A DNA stretch of 64,000 nucleotides. Source: Anaerococcus ihuae. GTDB lineage: Bacteria > Bacillota > Clostridia > Tissierellales > Peptoniphilaceae. Location: positions 310,001-374,000 of the forward strand of contig NZ_CAKMRU010000002.1 of assembly GCF_928368155.1 (NCBI RefSeq), in the 5' to 3' direction. Below are positions 46,610 through 55,195 of the stretch, piece after piece. Every line of letters starts with the position of its first letter. Position 1 is the first letter of the stretch. Position numbers and translations under genes: made by a program. The notes beneath the pieces are model-generated. The model saw nothing but the letters and a program-made list of their open reading frames with translations, was not told the origin of the DNA and did not search any database.

Positions 46610-47317
46610 ATGGAAAAAAATTTAGAAGAGATTTTAAAAATTAAAAAAAACGATGTGATTTCTATTACAGGATCTGGTGGTAAGACTTCTCTTATGTTTT
46701 ATCTTGCAAATATTTTAAAGAAAAAGGGTTCGGTTTTAATTACTACTTCTACAAAAATAAAAGTTCCAGAAAAAGACCAAGTTGATGAGATTTTTTTGTC
46801 TTTTGATGATTATGTAAAAAAAGATTATAAAAATAAGATTGTAGGAATTGGTCAAAAGCTTGAAGGGATTAATAAATTAAAGTCTATTGGAGAAAATAAT
46901 TTAAAAACTATAGCAAAAGACTTTGATTATATTATAATAGAAGCAGACGGTTGTAGAAATCTTCCCCTAAAATTTTGGAAGCAATATGAGCCAGTTATTT
47001 ATGATTTTACAAAAAAAACAGTTGGAATTTTTTCTATAAAAGTTTATGGCAAAGAAATTTCTTCTGATTTTATTTATAATTTTGATGAATTTAGGGCAAA
47101 TATTAAAAATGATTTTGTTGATGAAGAAGTTTTTGAAAAACTTATAAAATCTGGAATGTTTAAGAATTTTCATGGGGAAAAATTTGTTTTCTTTAACCAA
47201 GCAGATAGCCTTTTTGAGAAAAATCAGGCAAAAGGGGTAATAAGATACTTAAGAGAGAAAATAAATTTGAATTATTTTTACGGATCAATTTTAAAGGAGA
47301 AATATTATGAAAATTAG
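46610..47317 (+). CDS. yqeC: Selenium cofactor biosynthesis protein YqeC
   Basis: A 235-residue P-loop protein: ISITGSGGKTSLMFYLANIL holds the nucleotide-binding loop, followed by ITTSTKIKVP and IIIEADGCRNLPLK. YqeC occurs with YqeB almost only in genomes with selenium-dependent molybdenum hydroxylases; a role in making or inserting the Se cofactor is inferred there. No Shine-Dalgarno sequence is visible before the ATG, only TTTTTATTATT left by the adjacent fold-back element, unlike nearly every other gene here. It overlaps mocA by 11 bases. Confidence 0.88.
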   Translation: MEKNLEEILKIKKNDVISITGSGGKTSLMFYLANILKKKGSVLITTSTKIKVPEKDQVDEIFLSFDDYVKKDYKNKIVGIGQKLEGINKLKSIGENNLKTIAKDFDYIIIEADGCRNLPLKFWKQYEPVIYDFTKKTVGIFSIKVYGKEISSDFIYNFDEFRANIKNDFVDEEVFEKLIKSGMFKNFHGEKFVFFNQADSLFEKNQAKGVIRYLREKINLNYFYGSILKEKYYEN

Positions 47318-47879
47318 TGCAATTATTATGGCGTCAGGTCTTTCTAGGAGAATGGGAGAAAATAAGCTTTTACTTGATTTTAAGGGTGATAAACTTTATG
47401 AATGGACTTTTGATTTGGTAGAAGAAATTGATTTTGATGATGTTATCCTTGTTTCATCTTATGATGAAATTCTTGATGATGCTAAAAAAAGAGGATTTAA
47501 GGCGATTTTCAATGACAACAACGAGGTTGGAAAATCTGCGTCAATTAAGCTTGGAGTTTTAAATTGTGATAAGGATTCTGCTATGATGTTTTTTGTAGCT
47601 GACCAACCTTTATTAAAAGTTGAAACTGTAAATAAATTAATTGAAAAATATAAGGAAAATCAATTGATTACCTATCCAAGAACTGAAAAAAGAAGAGGAG
47701 CTCCTGTAATTTTCTCACCAGAATACAGGGAAGGGCTTTTGTCTTTAGATTTTGACCAAGGTGGAATGATTTTGGTTAAGGATGACAATAAAAATGAAGT
47801 TAAAATCGATGATGTCAAAGAACTTTGGGATATTGATACTTACAAAAACCTAGAGGAATTAGAAGATGCCTCTAAATAA
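47307..47879 (+). CDS. mocA: Molybdenum cofactor cytidylyltransferase (MocA/MobA-like)
   Basis: A 190-residue nucleotidyltransferase. SAIIMASGLSRRMGENKLLLDF is the NTP-binding signature; FVADQPLL is the metal-binding segment. The xanthine dehydrogenase family uses molybdopterin cytosine dinucleotide, so MocA is the expected partner. AGGAG precedes the ATG. It lies within yqeC-mocA-yqeB-XdhC factor, with short overlaps on both sides. Confidence 0.9.
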   Translation: MKISAIIMASGLSRRMGENKLLLDFKGDKLYEWTFDLVEEIDFDDVILVSSYDEILDDAKKRGFKAIFNDNNEVGKSASIKLGVLNCDKDSAMMFFVADQPLLKVETVNKLIEKYKENQLITYPRTEKRRGAPVIFSPEYREGLLSLDFDQGGMILVKDDNKNEVKIDDVKELWDIDTYKNLEELEDASK

Positions 47880-48687
47880 TATAGTTGTTTTTAGGGGTGG
47901 TGGTGACGTTGCGACTGGATCTATCCAAAAATTATTTAGGACTGGATTTAAGGTTTTGGTTTTGGAGATGGAAAAACCTCTTTGTATAAGAAGGTATGTT
48001 TCTGCTGCCCAAGCAATTTTTGATGGTGAGGTTAAAATTGAAGATTTTACAGCTAGAAAAGTAGAAAATCTTGATCAAATTAAAAAAGCCTGGGATGAAA
48101 ATGTAGTTCCAGTTTATGTCGATCCAAAAGCTCATATTTTAAAAGAATTAAAACCTATGGCTGTGGTTGATGGAACTCTTGCCAAAAAAAATATTGGAAC
48201 AAATAAAAATATGGCTGATATTACAGTGGCTCTTGGACCTGGATATGAGGCAGGAGTTGATGTTGATTATGTAATTGAAACAAACAGGGGTCATGACCTT
48301 GGCAGGTTAATTTTTGAAGGTTTTGCAGAAAAAAATACAGGAATTCCTGGAAATATTAAAGGCTTTACGACTGAAAGAATTTTAAGAGCAGTAGATGAGG
48401 GAGAAATCCAAGTTATAGAAGATATAGGATCGGTTGTAAAAAAAGACCAAGTTGTAGCTTTAGTAAATGGAAAAGAAATAAAATCAAAGCTTGATGGAAT
48501 GGTTAGGGGGATGATTGGAGATGGATCTTTTGTCACAAAGGATTTAAAAATCGGAGATGTTGACCCAAGAGTTATTCCAAAAAATGCAAAAACTATTTCT
48601 GATAAGGCAAGACTTATTGGAGGGGGCTGCCTTGAGGCTATTCTTATAGGAAAAAGGAGAATTGAAAATGGATATACAAATTCTTAA
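47866..48687 (+). CDS. yqeB: Selenium-dependent molybdenum cofactor biosynthesis protein YqeB
   Basis: A 273-residue protein with the YqeB pattern: FRGGGDVATGSIQKLFRTG at the N-terminus (Rossmann-like), MEKPLCIRRYVSAAQAIFDG, ALGPGYEAGVDVDYVIETNRG and a terminal DPRV/GGGCLEAIL region. With SelD it is a diagnostic marker of selenium-dependent molybdenum hydroxylases. It overlaps mocA upstream and the XdhC-type gene downstream. Confidence 0.92.
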   Translation: MPLNNIVVFRGGGDVATGSIQKLFRTGFKVLVLEMEKPLCIRRYVSAAQAIFDGEVKIEDFTARKVENLDQIKKAWDENVVPVYVDPKAHILKELKPMAVVDGTLAKKNIGTNKNMADITVALGPGYEAGVDVDYVIETNRGHDLGRLIFEGFAEKNTGIPGNIKGFTTERILRAVDEGEIQVIEDIGSVVKKDQVVALVNGKEIKSKLDGMVRGMIGDGSFVTKDLKIGDVDPRVIPKNAKTISDKARLIGGGCLEAILIGKRRIENGYTNS

Positions 48688-49444
48688 AGATATTGTAGAA
48701 AAACTTGATGGGGGAGAAAATGTTGCCTTGGTAATTCTTACAGAAACCAAAGGTTCTGCTCCGGGCAAGGACAATTCTTCTATGGCGGTTTTTGAAAATG
48801 GAGAAATTTCTGGAACAATCGGCGGCGGTCCTATAGAATTTGACCTTATAAAACAAGCCAAAAAAGCCCTAGAAGAAGATGAAGAAAGATCTTTTGATTA
48901 TACTTTAAATGAAAAACAAGAAGTGAAAATGTCTTGTGGGGGAAGAAACAAGGGTTATATCAAAATTTTTAGGGCAAATCCCAGTTTGATTATTTTTGGG
49001 GCAGGCCATGTTGGACAAAAGCTTGCAAGAGTTGCTGTAAATACAAATTTTGACGTGACCGTAGTTGACCAAAGAGAAGATTTCGAAGATAAAAAAGATT
49101 TGGAAAAGATAAAAGAATTTGTAATATCTAATCCAAAAGATTTTGCTTCAAACCATAAATTTAACAAAAACACCTATATTTTAATTTGCACACCAGATTA
49201 TGATGAGGAAGTTTTGGAAAATGTAATCGATAAAGATTACAAATTCCTTGGTATGATTGGTTCAAAAAGAAAGGTAAAAAGAGTTTTTGATAGCTTAAAA
49301 GAAAAGGGGGTAAAAGAAGACCTAATCGAAAAAGTCCACGCCCCAGTAGGCTATGATATTGATGATGGAAGCGTTGAAGAAATTGCAATTTCAATTTTAT
49401 CCTTGATGATCTCAATTAAAAACAATAAAGTAATAGAAAATTAA
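48668..49444 (+). CDS. XdhC/CoxI family molybdenum hydroxylase maturation factor
   Basis: A 258-residue protein. The N-terminal XdhC_CoxI domain contains ETKGSAPGKDNSSM and GTIGGGPIE, and the C-terminal Rossmann domain IIFGAGHVGQKLARVA, then GMIGSKRKVK. Members bind molybdopterin cytosine dinucleotide and promote sulfuration and insertion into hydroxylases. AGGAG at 48655-48659 points to ATG 48668; the TTG at 48662 is too close. Last gene of the yqeC operon before a terminator. Confidence 0.92.
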   Translation: MDIQILKDIVEKLDGGENVALVILTETKGSAPGKDNSSMAVFENGEISGTIGGGPIEFDLIKQAKKALEEDEERSFDYTLNEKQEVKMSCGGRNKGYIKIFRANPSLIIFGAGHVGQKLARVAVNTNFDVTVVDQREDFEDKKDLEKIKEFVISNPKDFASNHKFNKNTYILICTPDYDEEVLENVIDKDYKFLGMIGSKRKVKRVFDSLKEKGVKEDLIEKVHAPVGYDIDDGSVEEIAISILSLMISIKNNKVIEN

Positions 49445-49450
49445 AAACAT

Positions 49451-49489
49451 TCACAAACCATTATTATTTTATTGGTTTGTGATTTTTTT
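49451..49489 (+). terminator. Intrinsic terminator after the yqeC operon
   Basis: Ten-bp perfect stem TCACAAACCA (49451-49460) with TGGTTTGTGA (49473-49482), followed by seven T. Confidence 0.92.
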
Positions 49490-49511
49490 GAAAAATTTTA
49501 CAGGAGAGTTT

Positions 49512-50498
49512 ATGCTGAAAAAAATAAAAGTTGAAGATGCAGTGGGTCATGTGCTTTTTCATGATTTAACTGGGATAAAAGCTGATGGCTTTAAGGGGGT
49601 TCTTTTTAAAAGGGGCCATGTAATCCAAAAAGAAGATATAGAAAAATTAAAAGATATTGGCAAGGAAAATCTCTTTGTCGGTGAACTTGATAAAGGATAT
49701 GTCCACGAAGAAGATGCAATAAGGGAAGTTTCTGATGATTTGATTGGAGAAAATATTTCCTATACCAATCCATCAGAAGGGAAAATTGGCTTTAAAAGTA
49801 AGACCTATGGACTTTTTCTTATAAACAGAAAGGGACTTTTTGACTTAAATATGGAAGGGGATTATACCTTTGCAACAATTCCTTCATATTCAATTGTAAA
49901 CGAGGGAGATAATTTGGTTGGAGGAAGGATTGTTCCACTTTTTACCGAAGAAGATCAGGTTAAGAATATTAAAAAAATTGCCAAAAAATATGAGCCGATT
50001 TTTCAAGTGAAAAAATTTCAAAAATTAAAAGTTGGTGTAATTATTACTGGAAATGAAGTTTTTACAGGAAGAATAAAGGATATGTTTGAGCCTGTAATTA
50101 GGGAAAAATTATCCCACTTCGACCACGAATTACTGGGAATTGAAAAATGTCCAGATGACAGGGAATATATAGAAAAAGTTTGTAGAAAATATCTTGAAAA
50201 AGACGCCGATCTTGTTGTATTTTCTGGTGGAATGAGTGTAGATCCTGATGATATTACCCCATCAACCATAAAAGATTTATCCGATAAATTTATTATCCAA
50301 GGCATGCCAGTCCAACCTGGAAATATGCTTACAGTGGGTATGAAGGGAAAAACTTATTTGGTAGGAGTTCCAGGAGCAAGTATGCATGCAAAATTTACAA
50401 GTTTTGATATGTTTTTACCAAGAATTTTTGCAAAAATTGACCTTAAAAAAGAAGATTTTATAGAACTTGGAGAGGGAGGACTTTTAAACAGGAAATGA
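49512..50498 (+). CDS. MoeA-like molybdopterin-binding protein
   Basis: A 328-residue protein. The second half is a MoCF domain (VGVIITGNEVFTGRIKD, VVFSGGMSVDPDDITPS, LVGVPGASMHAKF); the first half (VEDAVGHVLFHDLTGI) is an unusual N-terminal region seen in MoeA-like proteins of selenium/purine clusters. Expected to take part in metal insertion or cofactor handling. ATG 49512 has GGAG just before it; longer starts lie in the upstream terminator. Its stop overlaps the next gene (ATGA). Confidence 0.88.
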   Translation: MLKKIKVEDAVGHVLFHDLTGIKADGFKGVLFKRGHVIQKEDIEKLKDIGKENLFVGELDKGYVHEEDAIREVSDDLIGENISYTNPSEGKIGFKSKTYGLFLINRKGLFDLNMEGDYTFATIPSYSIVNEGDNLVGGRIVPLFTEEDQVKNIKKIAKKYEPIFQVKKFQKLKVGVIITGNEVFTGRIKDMFEPVIREKLSHFDHELLGIEKCPDDREYIEKVCRKYLEKDADLVVFSGGMSVDPDDITPSTIKDLSDKFIIQGMPVQPGNMLTVGMKGKTYLVGVPGASMHAKFTSFDMFLPRIFAKIDLKKEDFIELGEGGLLNRK

Positions 50499-51658
50499 TA
50501 AAAATTTCGAAGGAAGATTTAGAAGAAATAATAAAAATTAGACACGATATCCACATGCACCCAGAAGTTTCAGAAAATGAATTTAGGACAACAAAAACAA
50601 TAAGGAACTTTCTGGAAAAAATCGATGGGATAGAAATTATAGATTTTCCAATAAAAACGGGCTTAATTGCAAGGCTTAAAACTGGAAAAAAGGGAGAAGT
50701 TATTGGAATAAGAGCGGATATTGATGCTCTTTTACAAAAAGAAGAAACTGAAATTTCCTACAAATCAAAAAACGACAAGGTCATGCATGCTTGTGGCCAC
50801 GATTATCATACCTCAGTTGTCCTTGCTATCGCCAAACTCTTATCAAAAAATAAGGAAAAATTAAAGGGCGATGTGGTTTTTATTTTCCAAAAATCAGAGG
50901 AAATAACTACTGGAGCCAAGGAATATTTGGACAAGGGTCTTTTTGAAAAGGTAAAAATTGACAAGATTTTGGGTCTTCACAATTGGCCAGAAATTGACTA
51001 TGGCAAGGTGGTTTTAAAAAAAGGTCCTCTTATGAGCACAAAGGTTAATTTTAAAATCGAAATTATTGGAAAAGGCCAACACGGTTCCATGCCACATTTA
51101 AACATTGACCCAATTGTTTGCGCATCAAATATAGTTATGGCTCTTCAAACAATTATATCAAGAAATACAAATCCTTTTGATTCCACAGTTTTATCCGTAA
51201 ATTCTATAAATGGAGGTTCAGAAAATAATTTGGTTGTAGATAGGGCTCATCTATCTGCAACAATCAGATCACTTTCAAAAAAATCTTTAGAAAAATCAAT
51301 AAAAAGGATGGAAGAGATTGTAAAAAATGTGGCTGATGCTTATGAATGTAAGTATGAGATAAAATACACAGAAAAAATTCCCCTAGTCTATAATCCAGAA
51401 GAAATGTACGAAAAAGTAATAAATTCAGCAGAAAAAATTTTGGGAGAAGAAAATATAATAAAAGAAGGACAAACCATGGCAAGCGAGGACTTTGCCTTTT
51501 ATATGGAAAAAGTTCCAGGATTTTTCTATTGGTTTGGAAGCGGAGAAGAAAATCACAAAAAAGAAGCTCTCCACAGTAAAAATTTTTACTGCTCAGATTT
51601 GGCGATAAAGCCAGCAGTAGAAGTAATGGCAAATGCAGTTTTGGATTTGGGAAAATAA
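50495..51658 (+). CDS. M20 family amidohydrolase (hippurate/N-acyl amino acid hydrolase type)
   Basis: A 387-residue metallopeptidase-fold enzyme. Zinc-binding and catalytic segments are RHDIHMHPEVSENEF, MHACGHDYHT, QKSEE, LGLHNWPE and the late MASEDFAFY. Typical substrates are N-acyl amino acids, indole-3-acetyl amino acids or small dipeptides. Its four-base overlap with the MoeA-like gene ties it to this operon, but a direct purine role is not established. Confidence 0.9.
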   Translation: MIKISKEDLEEIIKIRHDIHMHPEVSENEFRTTKTIRNFLEKIDGIEIIDFPIKTGLIARLKTGKKGEVIGIRADIDALLQKEETEISYKSKNDKVMHACGHDYHTSVVLAIAKLLSKNKEKLKGDVVFIFQKSEEITTGAKEYLDKGLFEKVKIDKILGLHNWPEIDYGKVVLKKGPLMSTKVNFKIEIIGKGQHGSMPHLNIDPIVCASNIVMALQTIISRNTNPFDSTVLSVNSINGGSENNLVVDRAHLSATIRSLSKKSLEKSIKRMEEIVKNVADAYECKYEIKYTEKIPLVYNPEEMYEKVINSAEKILGEENIIKEGQTMASEDFAFYMEKVPGFFYWFGSGEENHKKEALHSKNFYCSDLAIKPAVEVMANAVLDLGK

Positions 51659-51753
51659 TAAAAAAATATAGATGAAATATTCAAATATTTATGAAAAGAA
51701 TGTGAGATAAAAAAATAATAATTTTGTTTTACTTGAGGTTTTTTATACTTTGA

Positions 51754-51798
51754 AAGCTAAGAGGCTATGACTTTTAATTGTTTATAGCCTTTTAGCTT
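51754..51798. other. 15-bp hairpin in the gap before the restriction island
   Basis: AAGCTAAGAGGCTAT (51754-51768) pairs with ATAGCCTTTTAGCTT (51784-51798), one G-U pair. No clear T-run on either strand, so it may be a weak terminator or an element remnant at the island border. Confidence 0.5.
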
Positions 51799-51866
51799 AT
51801 TTATAAATATATTTATAGCTAGAATCTGCTTATAGTATATTTTATAAAATATATTTTGAGTATTTC

Positions 51867-52613
51867 TCACTTTTTAAAAACAAACAAATATTCATGAGCA
51901 ATAAGTAAAAAATTGTATTTCACGCTGTTAGTTTTCCAAAAACCGGTTGCTCTACAATTATGTTGTTCTTTTATAATTAACTCTTTTAGTTTAAATCCAG
52001 AATCTTGAAATATATTCATGACATCAAAAGACATAGGTATCATATGTCCCTTTTGACGAGTATCTCCCATAAGAATAGCACAAAACTTATTATTTTTTAA
52101 AACTCGGTAGCTTTCAGAAGCTACTTTTTTCATTTCTTCAAGAAAATCATTTACTTTTAAAAGAGATAAATCTTCCTCAATATCTTCGCTGTATTTTATA
52201 ATATTTGAATAAGGTGGATGTGTACATATTAAATCAATGCTTTCATTGGCAACAAAATTTAAGTTTCTTGCATCGCCTTTATGTAAATATATTTTTCCAT
52301 TAGCACCTTTATATTTGAAATTTGTTTTTTCTTTACACCTTTCAAGAGCAATATCATTTACATCAACGCCTATTATATTTCTATTAAGTAATTTTGCTTC
52401 TACAAGTGTAGTGCCACCACCAGCAAATTGATCTAGTACAAGATCATTTTCTTTAGAATATCTAAGTAAGATATTGCGTGGAATATAAGGCGACCAATTT
52501 CCACGCCATTTTGCATCATGTGTTGCCCAATTTCCACGCTTTGGAAAAGACCAATGTGTAGTCATTTCTAATTCAAAATCTTCAGGCTCCCATTTTATTA
52601 TTTTTTTTGCCAT
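51867..52613 (-). CDS. DNA methyltransferase (N4/N6-type, THPPY motif)
   Basis: A 248-residue amino-methyltransferase. Motif I is VLDQFAGGGTTLVEAKLL near residue 60, before the catalytic ICTHPPYSN near residue 135; THPPY resembles the SPPY of N4-cytosine enzymes. It starts with a conserved tryptophan-rich region (HWSFPKRGNWATHDAKWRGN). Target sequence unknown. It overlaps the DpnII-type gene by one base (TAATG) and is the last gene of the island. It may protect the same or a second site for the neighbouring nucleases. Confidence 0.85.
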   Translation of the reverse strand: MAKKIIKWEPEDFELEMTTHWSFPKRGNWATHDAKWRGNWSPYIPRNILLRYSKENDLVLDQFAGGGTTLVEAKLLNRNIIGVDVNDIALERCKEKTNFKYKGANGKIYLHKGDARNLNFVANESIDLICTHPPYSNIIKYSEDIEEDLSLLKVNDFLEEMKKVASESYRVLKNNKFCAILMGDTRQKGHMIPMSFDVMNIFQDSGFKLKELIIKEQHNCRATGFWKTNSVKYNFLLIAHEYLFVFKK

Positions 52614-53473
52614 TATTTAAAAACCTCATTAATTATGCCTTCCTCTAAATCTTTGATATTGTAAATATGATTCATAATATCAAATGTTTCTTCTAGATTA
52701 TTACGTGCCTTTTTCCACCCTTTTCCATCAGTAAACCAAACAAATGTAAATCCATTAATTTCTTTAGATTCCAAAGCAAGTGTCTTATAACTTCGAGCTG
52801 TTTCATTTAATTTACTTCCGCTACTTCCATAAAAATTAGTTTCGATACCATAAATCATATATGGAGTTTTTATTACAAAATCAAAACGTTTTTCAGCTTT
52901 ACCTTTATTAGAGATAGAGGAGAGATCAATTCCCCATTTATTTGTAATTTGATGAATGTACATTTCTTTAAAATAAGTATCATTTCTTTTAAATCCTGCT
53001 TTTTGAATAAAACTTTCAACTAAATTTTCCATTAAATGACCGCCACGATTTTTACGACCATTAGAATCAAGGCCAGTTTCAACACCAGTTGCATAATCTA
53101 CAAGATTATTGATAATATGATTTTCAATCAAATCGAAAAGACCTGTTTTTTGCATAAATGTCTTATATTGTTCAAAAGGTAAATTAGGATTTTTAAAATT
53201 ATAATTAAAATCTCCATCACTATCAATTGCATATATTTCGTTTGCTCTAACTGCTAATAGTAGTGGTATACATTTTAATGTTTCTGGATATTTTTTTACA
53301 AGATTTTCAAAATCTTCTTCAATATTTTTGGAACCAATAAGTGAATTTAAAATATTGAGTTCAACTTTGATGCTTTCAATATTTCTATAAACTTTTTCAA
53401 AATTAATATAGTATCCATAATCTGCAATACTGTAACGAAAATCATTTAACCATTCATTAAAATCTCTTGACAT
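52613..53473 (-). CDS. Type II restriction endonuclease, DpnII/MboI family (GATC)
   Basis: A 286-residue enzyme, close to the ~288 residues of DpnII. Family blocks are GVETGLDSNGRKNRGGHLMEN and FDFVIKTPYMIYGIETNFYG, then SGSKLNETARSYK, holding the acidic active-site residues. The family cleaves unmethylated GATC. GGAG precedes the start; the gene lies three bases after the PD-(D/E)XK gene and is coupled to the methyltransferase downstream. A cognate Dam-like methyltransferase is encoded at 54032-55102. Confidence 0.93.
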   Translation of the reverse strand: MSRDFNEWLNDFRYSIADYGYYINFEKVYRNIESIKVELNILNSLIGSKNIEEDFENLVKKYPETLKCIPLLLAVRANEIYAIDSDGDFNYNFKNPNLPFEQYKTFMQKTGLFDLIENHIINNLVDYATGVETGLDSNGRKNRGGHLMENLVESFIQKAGFKRNDTYFKEMYIHQITNKWGIDLSSISNKGKAEKRFDFVIKTPYMIYGIETNFYGSSGSKLNETARSYKTLALESKEINGFTFVWFTDGKGWKKARNNLEETFDIMNHIYNIKDLEEGIINEVFK

Positions 53474-53476
53474 TTA

Positions 53477-54016
53477 TTATTTCTCCTTTCTATTATGTGG
53501 CATGGGTAATCCAAACTTAGTAAGTGGTATATATTCAAAATAGTAGTGGCAGTGCACACTTATGATATAATCCAGAACATCTTTATATTTAGGATCTCTG
53601 AACCAATCTGAGAGCAAGTACACATACTCTACGTCAATATTGAGTGGTGCCATTAACTTTTGATATTGCTTTCTTTTGAAATCGCATGTTTGTAATTTTT
53701 CGTCAACAGACCCTGCAACTTGCTGATATTTACATTCAATAATAAATAGTTTATTTTTTACAATTACATAAATACTATTATCGGGTAGGAGTTTTTTGGA
53801 AATATACTTTGTCCAATCAACATCAACTTCTTTTAAATATTTATAAAACTCATGTTTTTTGAATATTCGAGCAACTTTTTCACCATTATAGAAAACACAA
53901 TTATCCTCAGTTACACAATATCCATTTTGATTTTTCAAGAAGGTTTTTAAATCTGTTTCTCCCTCAAAGACAAGTCCTGTTTTGGTGTTTCCACCGCCTT
54001 TTCCATTCTTTATCAT
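53477..54016 (-). CDS. PD-(D/E)XK nuclease-like protein of the restriction island
   Basis: A 179-residue protein with a classical PD-(D/E)XK site: Pro78-Asp79 (LLPDNSIYV), then Glu94-x-Lys96 (IIECKYQ). The N-terminus GGGNTKTGLVFEGETDL resembles a conserved opening in some small type II restriction enzymes. Not a usual component of DpnII systems, so it is either a second restriction enzyme, whose partner could be the THPPY methyltransferase, or an accessory nuclease. GGAG precedes the ATG; the gene follows the Dam-like gene by 15 bases. Confidence 0.75.
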   Translation of the reverse strand: MIKNGKGGGNTKTGLVFEGETDLKTFLKNQNGYCVTEDNCVFYNGEKVARIFKKHEFYKYLKEVDVDWTKYISKKLLPDNSIYVIVKNKLFIIECKYQQVAGSVDEKLQTCDFKRKQYQKLMAPLNIDVEYVYLLSDWFRDPKYKDVLDYIISVHCHYYFEYIPLTKFGLPMPHNRKEK

Positions 54017-54031
54017 AATTTCAAATTCTCC

Positions 54032-55102
54032 TTAAAAATTACTAATAATTAATTCCTTAATTTTTCCTCTTGATTTGCTATTACGGCTAATCATTCTTGT
54101 AGCCTCAACTCGTTTTATTTTATGAGCTGAATAAATATTATCAAAGAAATTATCTTCTTCATTTGTATTTTTTGGATCCGAATTGCTAACTACAATCTTG
54201 GCACCTTTTTTATCCATATCATCAACAAATCGAGCTAGTTCAATCTGCTTTTCATCGTTAAACAAATTTTTGGTATAAGCTGTGAAATTTGCTGTATCGG
54301 TAATAGGTCTGTATGGAGGATCAAAGTAAACGAAGGTATTTATATCAATAAAATCAGATGAGTCCTTGTAATCTCCACATACTATAATAACTTTTTTCAG
54401 CTTCTCAGATACAGCTTTGAGATTTTTTTCATCACAGATCAAAGGATTTTTATATGCTCCCATAGGAACATTGAATAAGCCTTTTTTATTCACTCTAAAC
54501 AAGCCATTAAAGCATGTTTTATTTAAGAAAATCATTAATGCTGCTTTTTCAATTTTGTCATTTTCGTTACCATTAATTTTCAATTCATTAAAACGCTCAC
54601 GCTTTTTTAAGTAGTATATTTTTCGGTTTGGTGTATCTAATGGGATAAATTCATCTTGCATAAAACTCAATATTTTAATTAGATATTCTACATCATCTCT
54701 AATTATTTGATAAGTGTTTATAAGTTCTGAATTAATATCGTTAATATAAACTTCTTTCAAATCGTATTTTTCTAGTATATCAAACAAAACCGCACCCCCA
54801 CCCACAAAAGGTTCAGCGTATTTTGTTATTTTACTGTCTTCAAAAGGATAATATTGTTCAATTTCTTTTAGGAGTTGTCCTTTTCCACCTGCCCATTTTA
54901 AAAAAGGCTTAACTGTTTTTTCTTCAATTTTTTTATATCTTGTGCTTCTTGCATCTATAGGTTTTTTTGCTGAAGAAGGGATAAGCCACATATTACCTAA
55001 CATAGTTGCATTCTTAATTCTGTTTTCGGAGCAAAGAACAGCAACTCTTCTTTGTGAAATTCCCCACTTATTAGCTGCTTCTCTAGCAGAAATATATTCC
55101 AT
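54032..55102 (-). CDS. Dam-like N6-adenine methyltransferase (D12 class) with N-terminal HTH
   Basis: A 356-residue protein. Residues ~3-50 form a helix-turn-helix module (YISAREAANKWGISQRRVAV), followed by a linker. The methyltransferase has motif X FLKWAGGKGQLL, motif I YAEPFVGGGAVLFDI and catalytic DPPY (YFDPPYRPI). Dam/DpnM enzymes methylate GATC, matching the DpnII-type nuclease. The extra DNA-binding domain makes it ~75 residues longer than DpnM and could let it regulate its own operon. AGGAGGT gives a strong start; first gene of the island. Confidence 0.93.
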   Translation of the reverse strand: MEYISAREAANKWGISQRRVAVLCSENRIKNATMLGNMWLIPSSAKKPIDARSTRYKKIEEKTVKPFLKWAGGKGQLLKEIEQYYPFEDSKITKYAEPFVGGGAVLFDILEKYDLKEVYINDINSELINTYQIIRDDVEYLIKILSFMQDEFIPLDTPNRKIYYLKKRERFNELKINGNENDKIEKAALMIFLNKTCFNGLFRVNKKGLFNVPMGAYKNPLICDEKNLKAVSEKLKKVIIVCGDYKDSSDFIDINTFVYFDPPYRPITDTANFTAYTKNLFNDEKQIELARFVDDMDKKGAKIVVSNSDPKNTNEEDNFFDNIYSAHKIKRVEATRMISRNSKSRGKIKELIISNF

Positions 55103-55195
55103 TTTAATACCTCCTTTTAAGATTGTTATATTATATTCTAAATCTCGAATAATAGCAATAATTTTTTAAACTATAAAAATAATTGATAAATCCTC

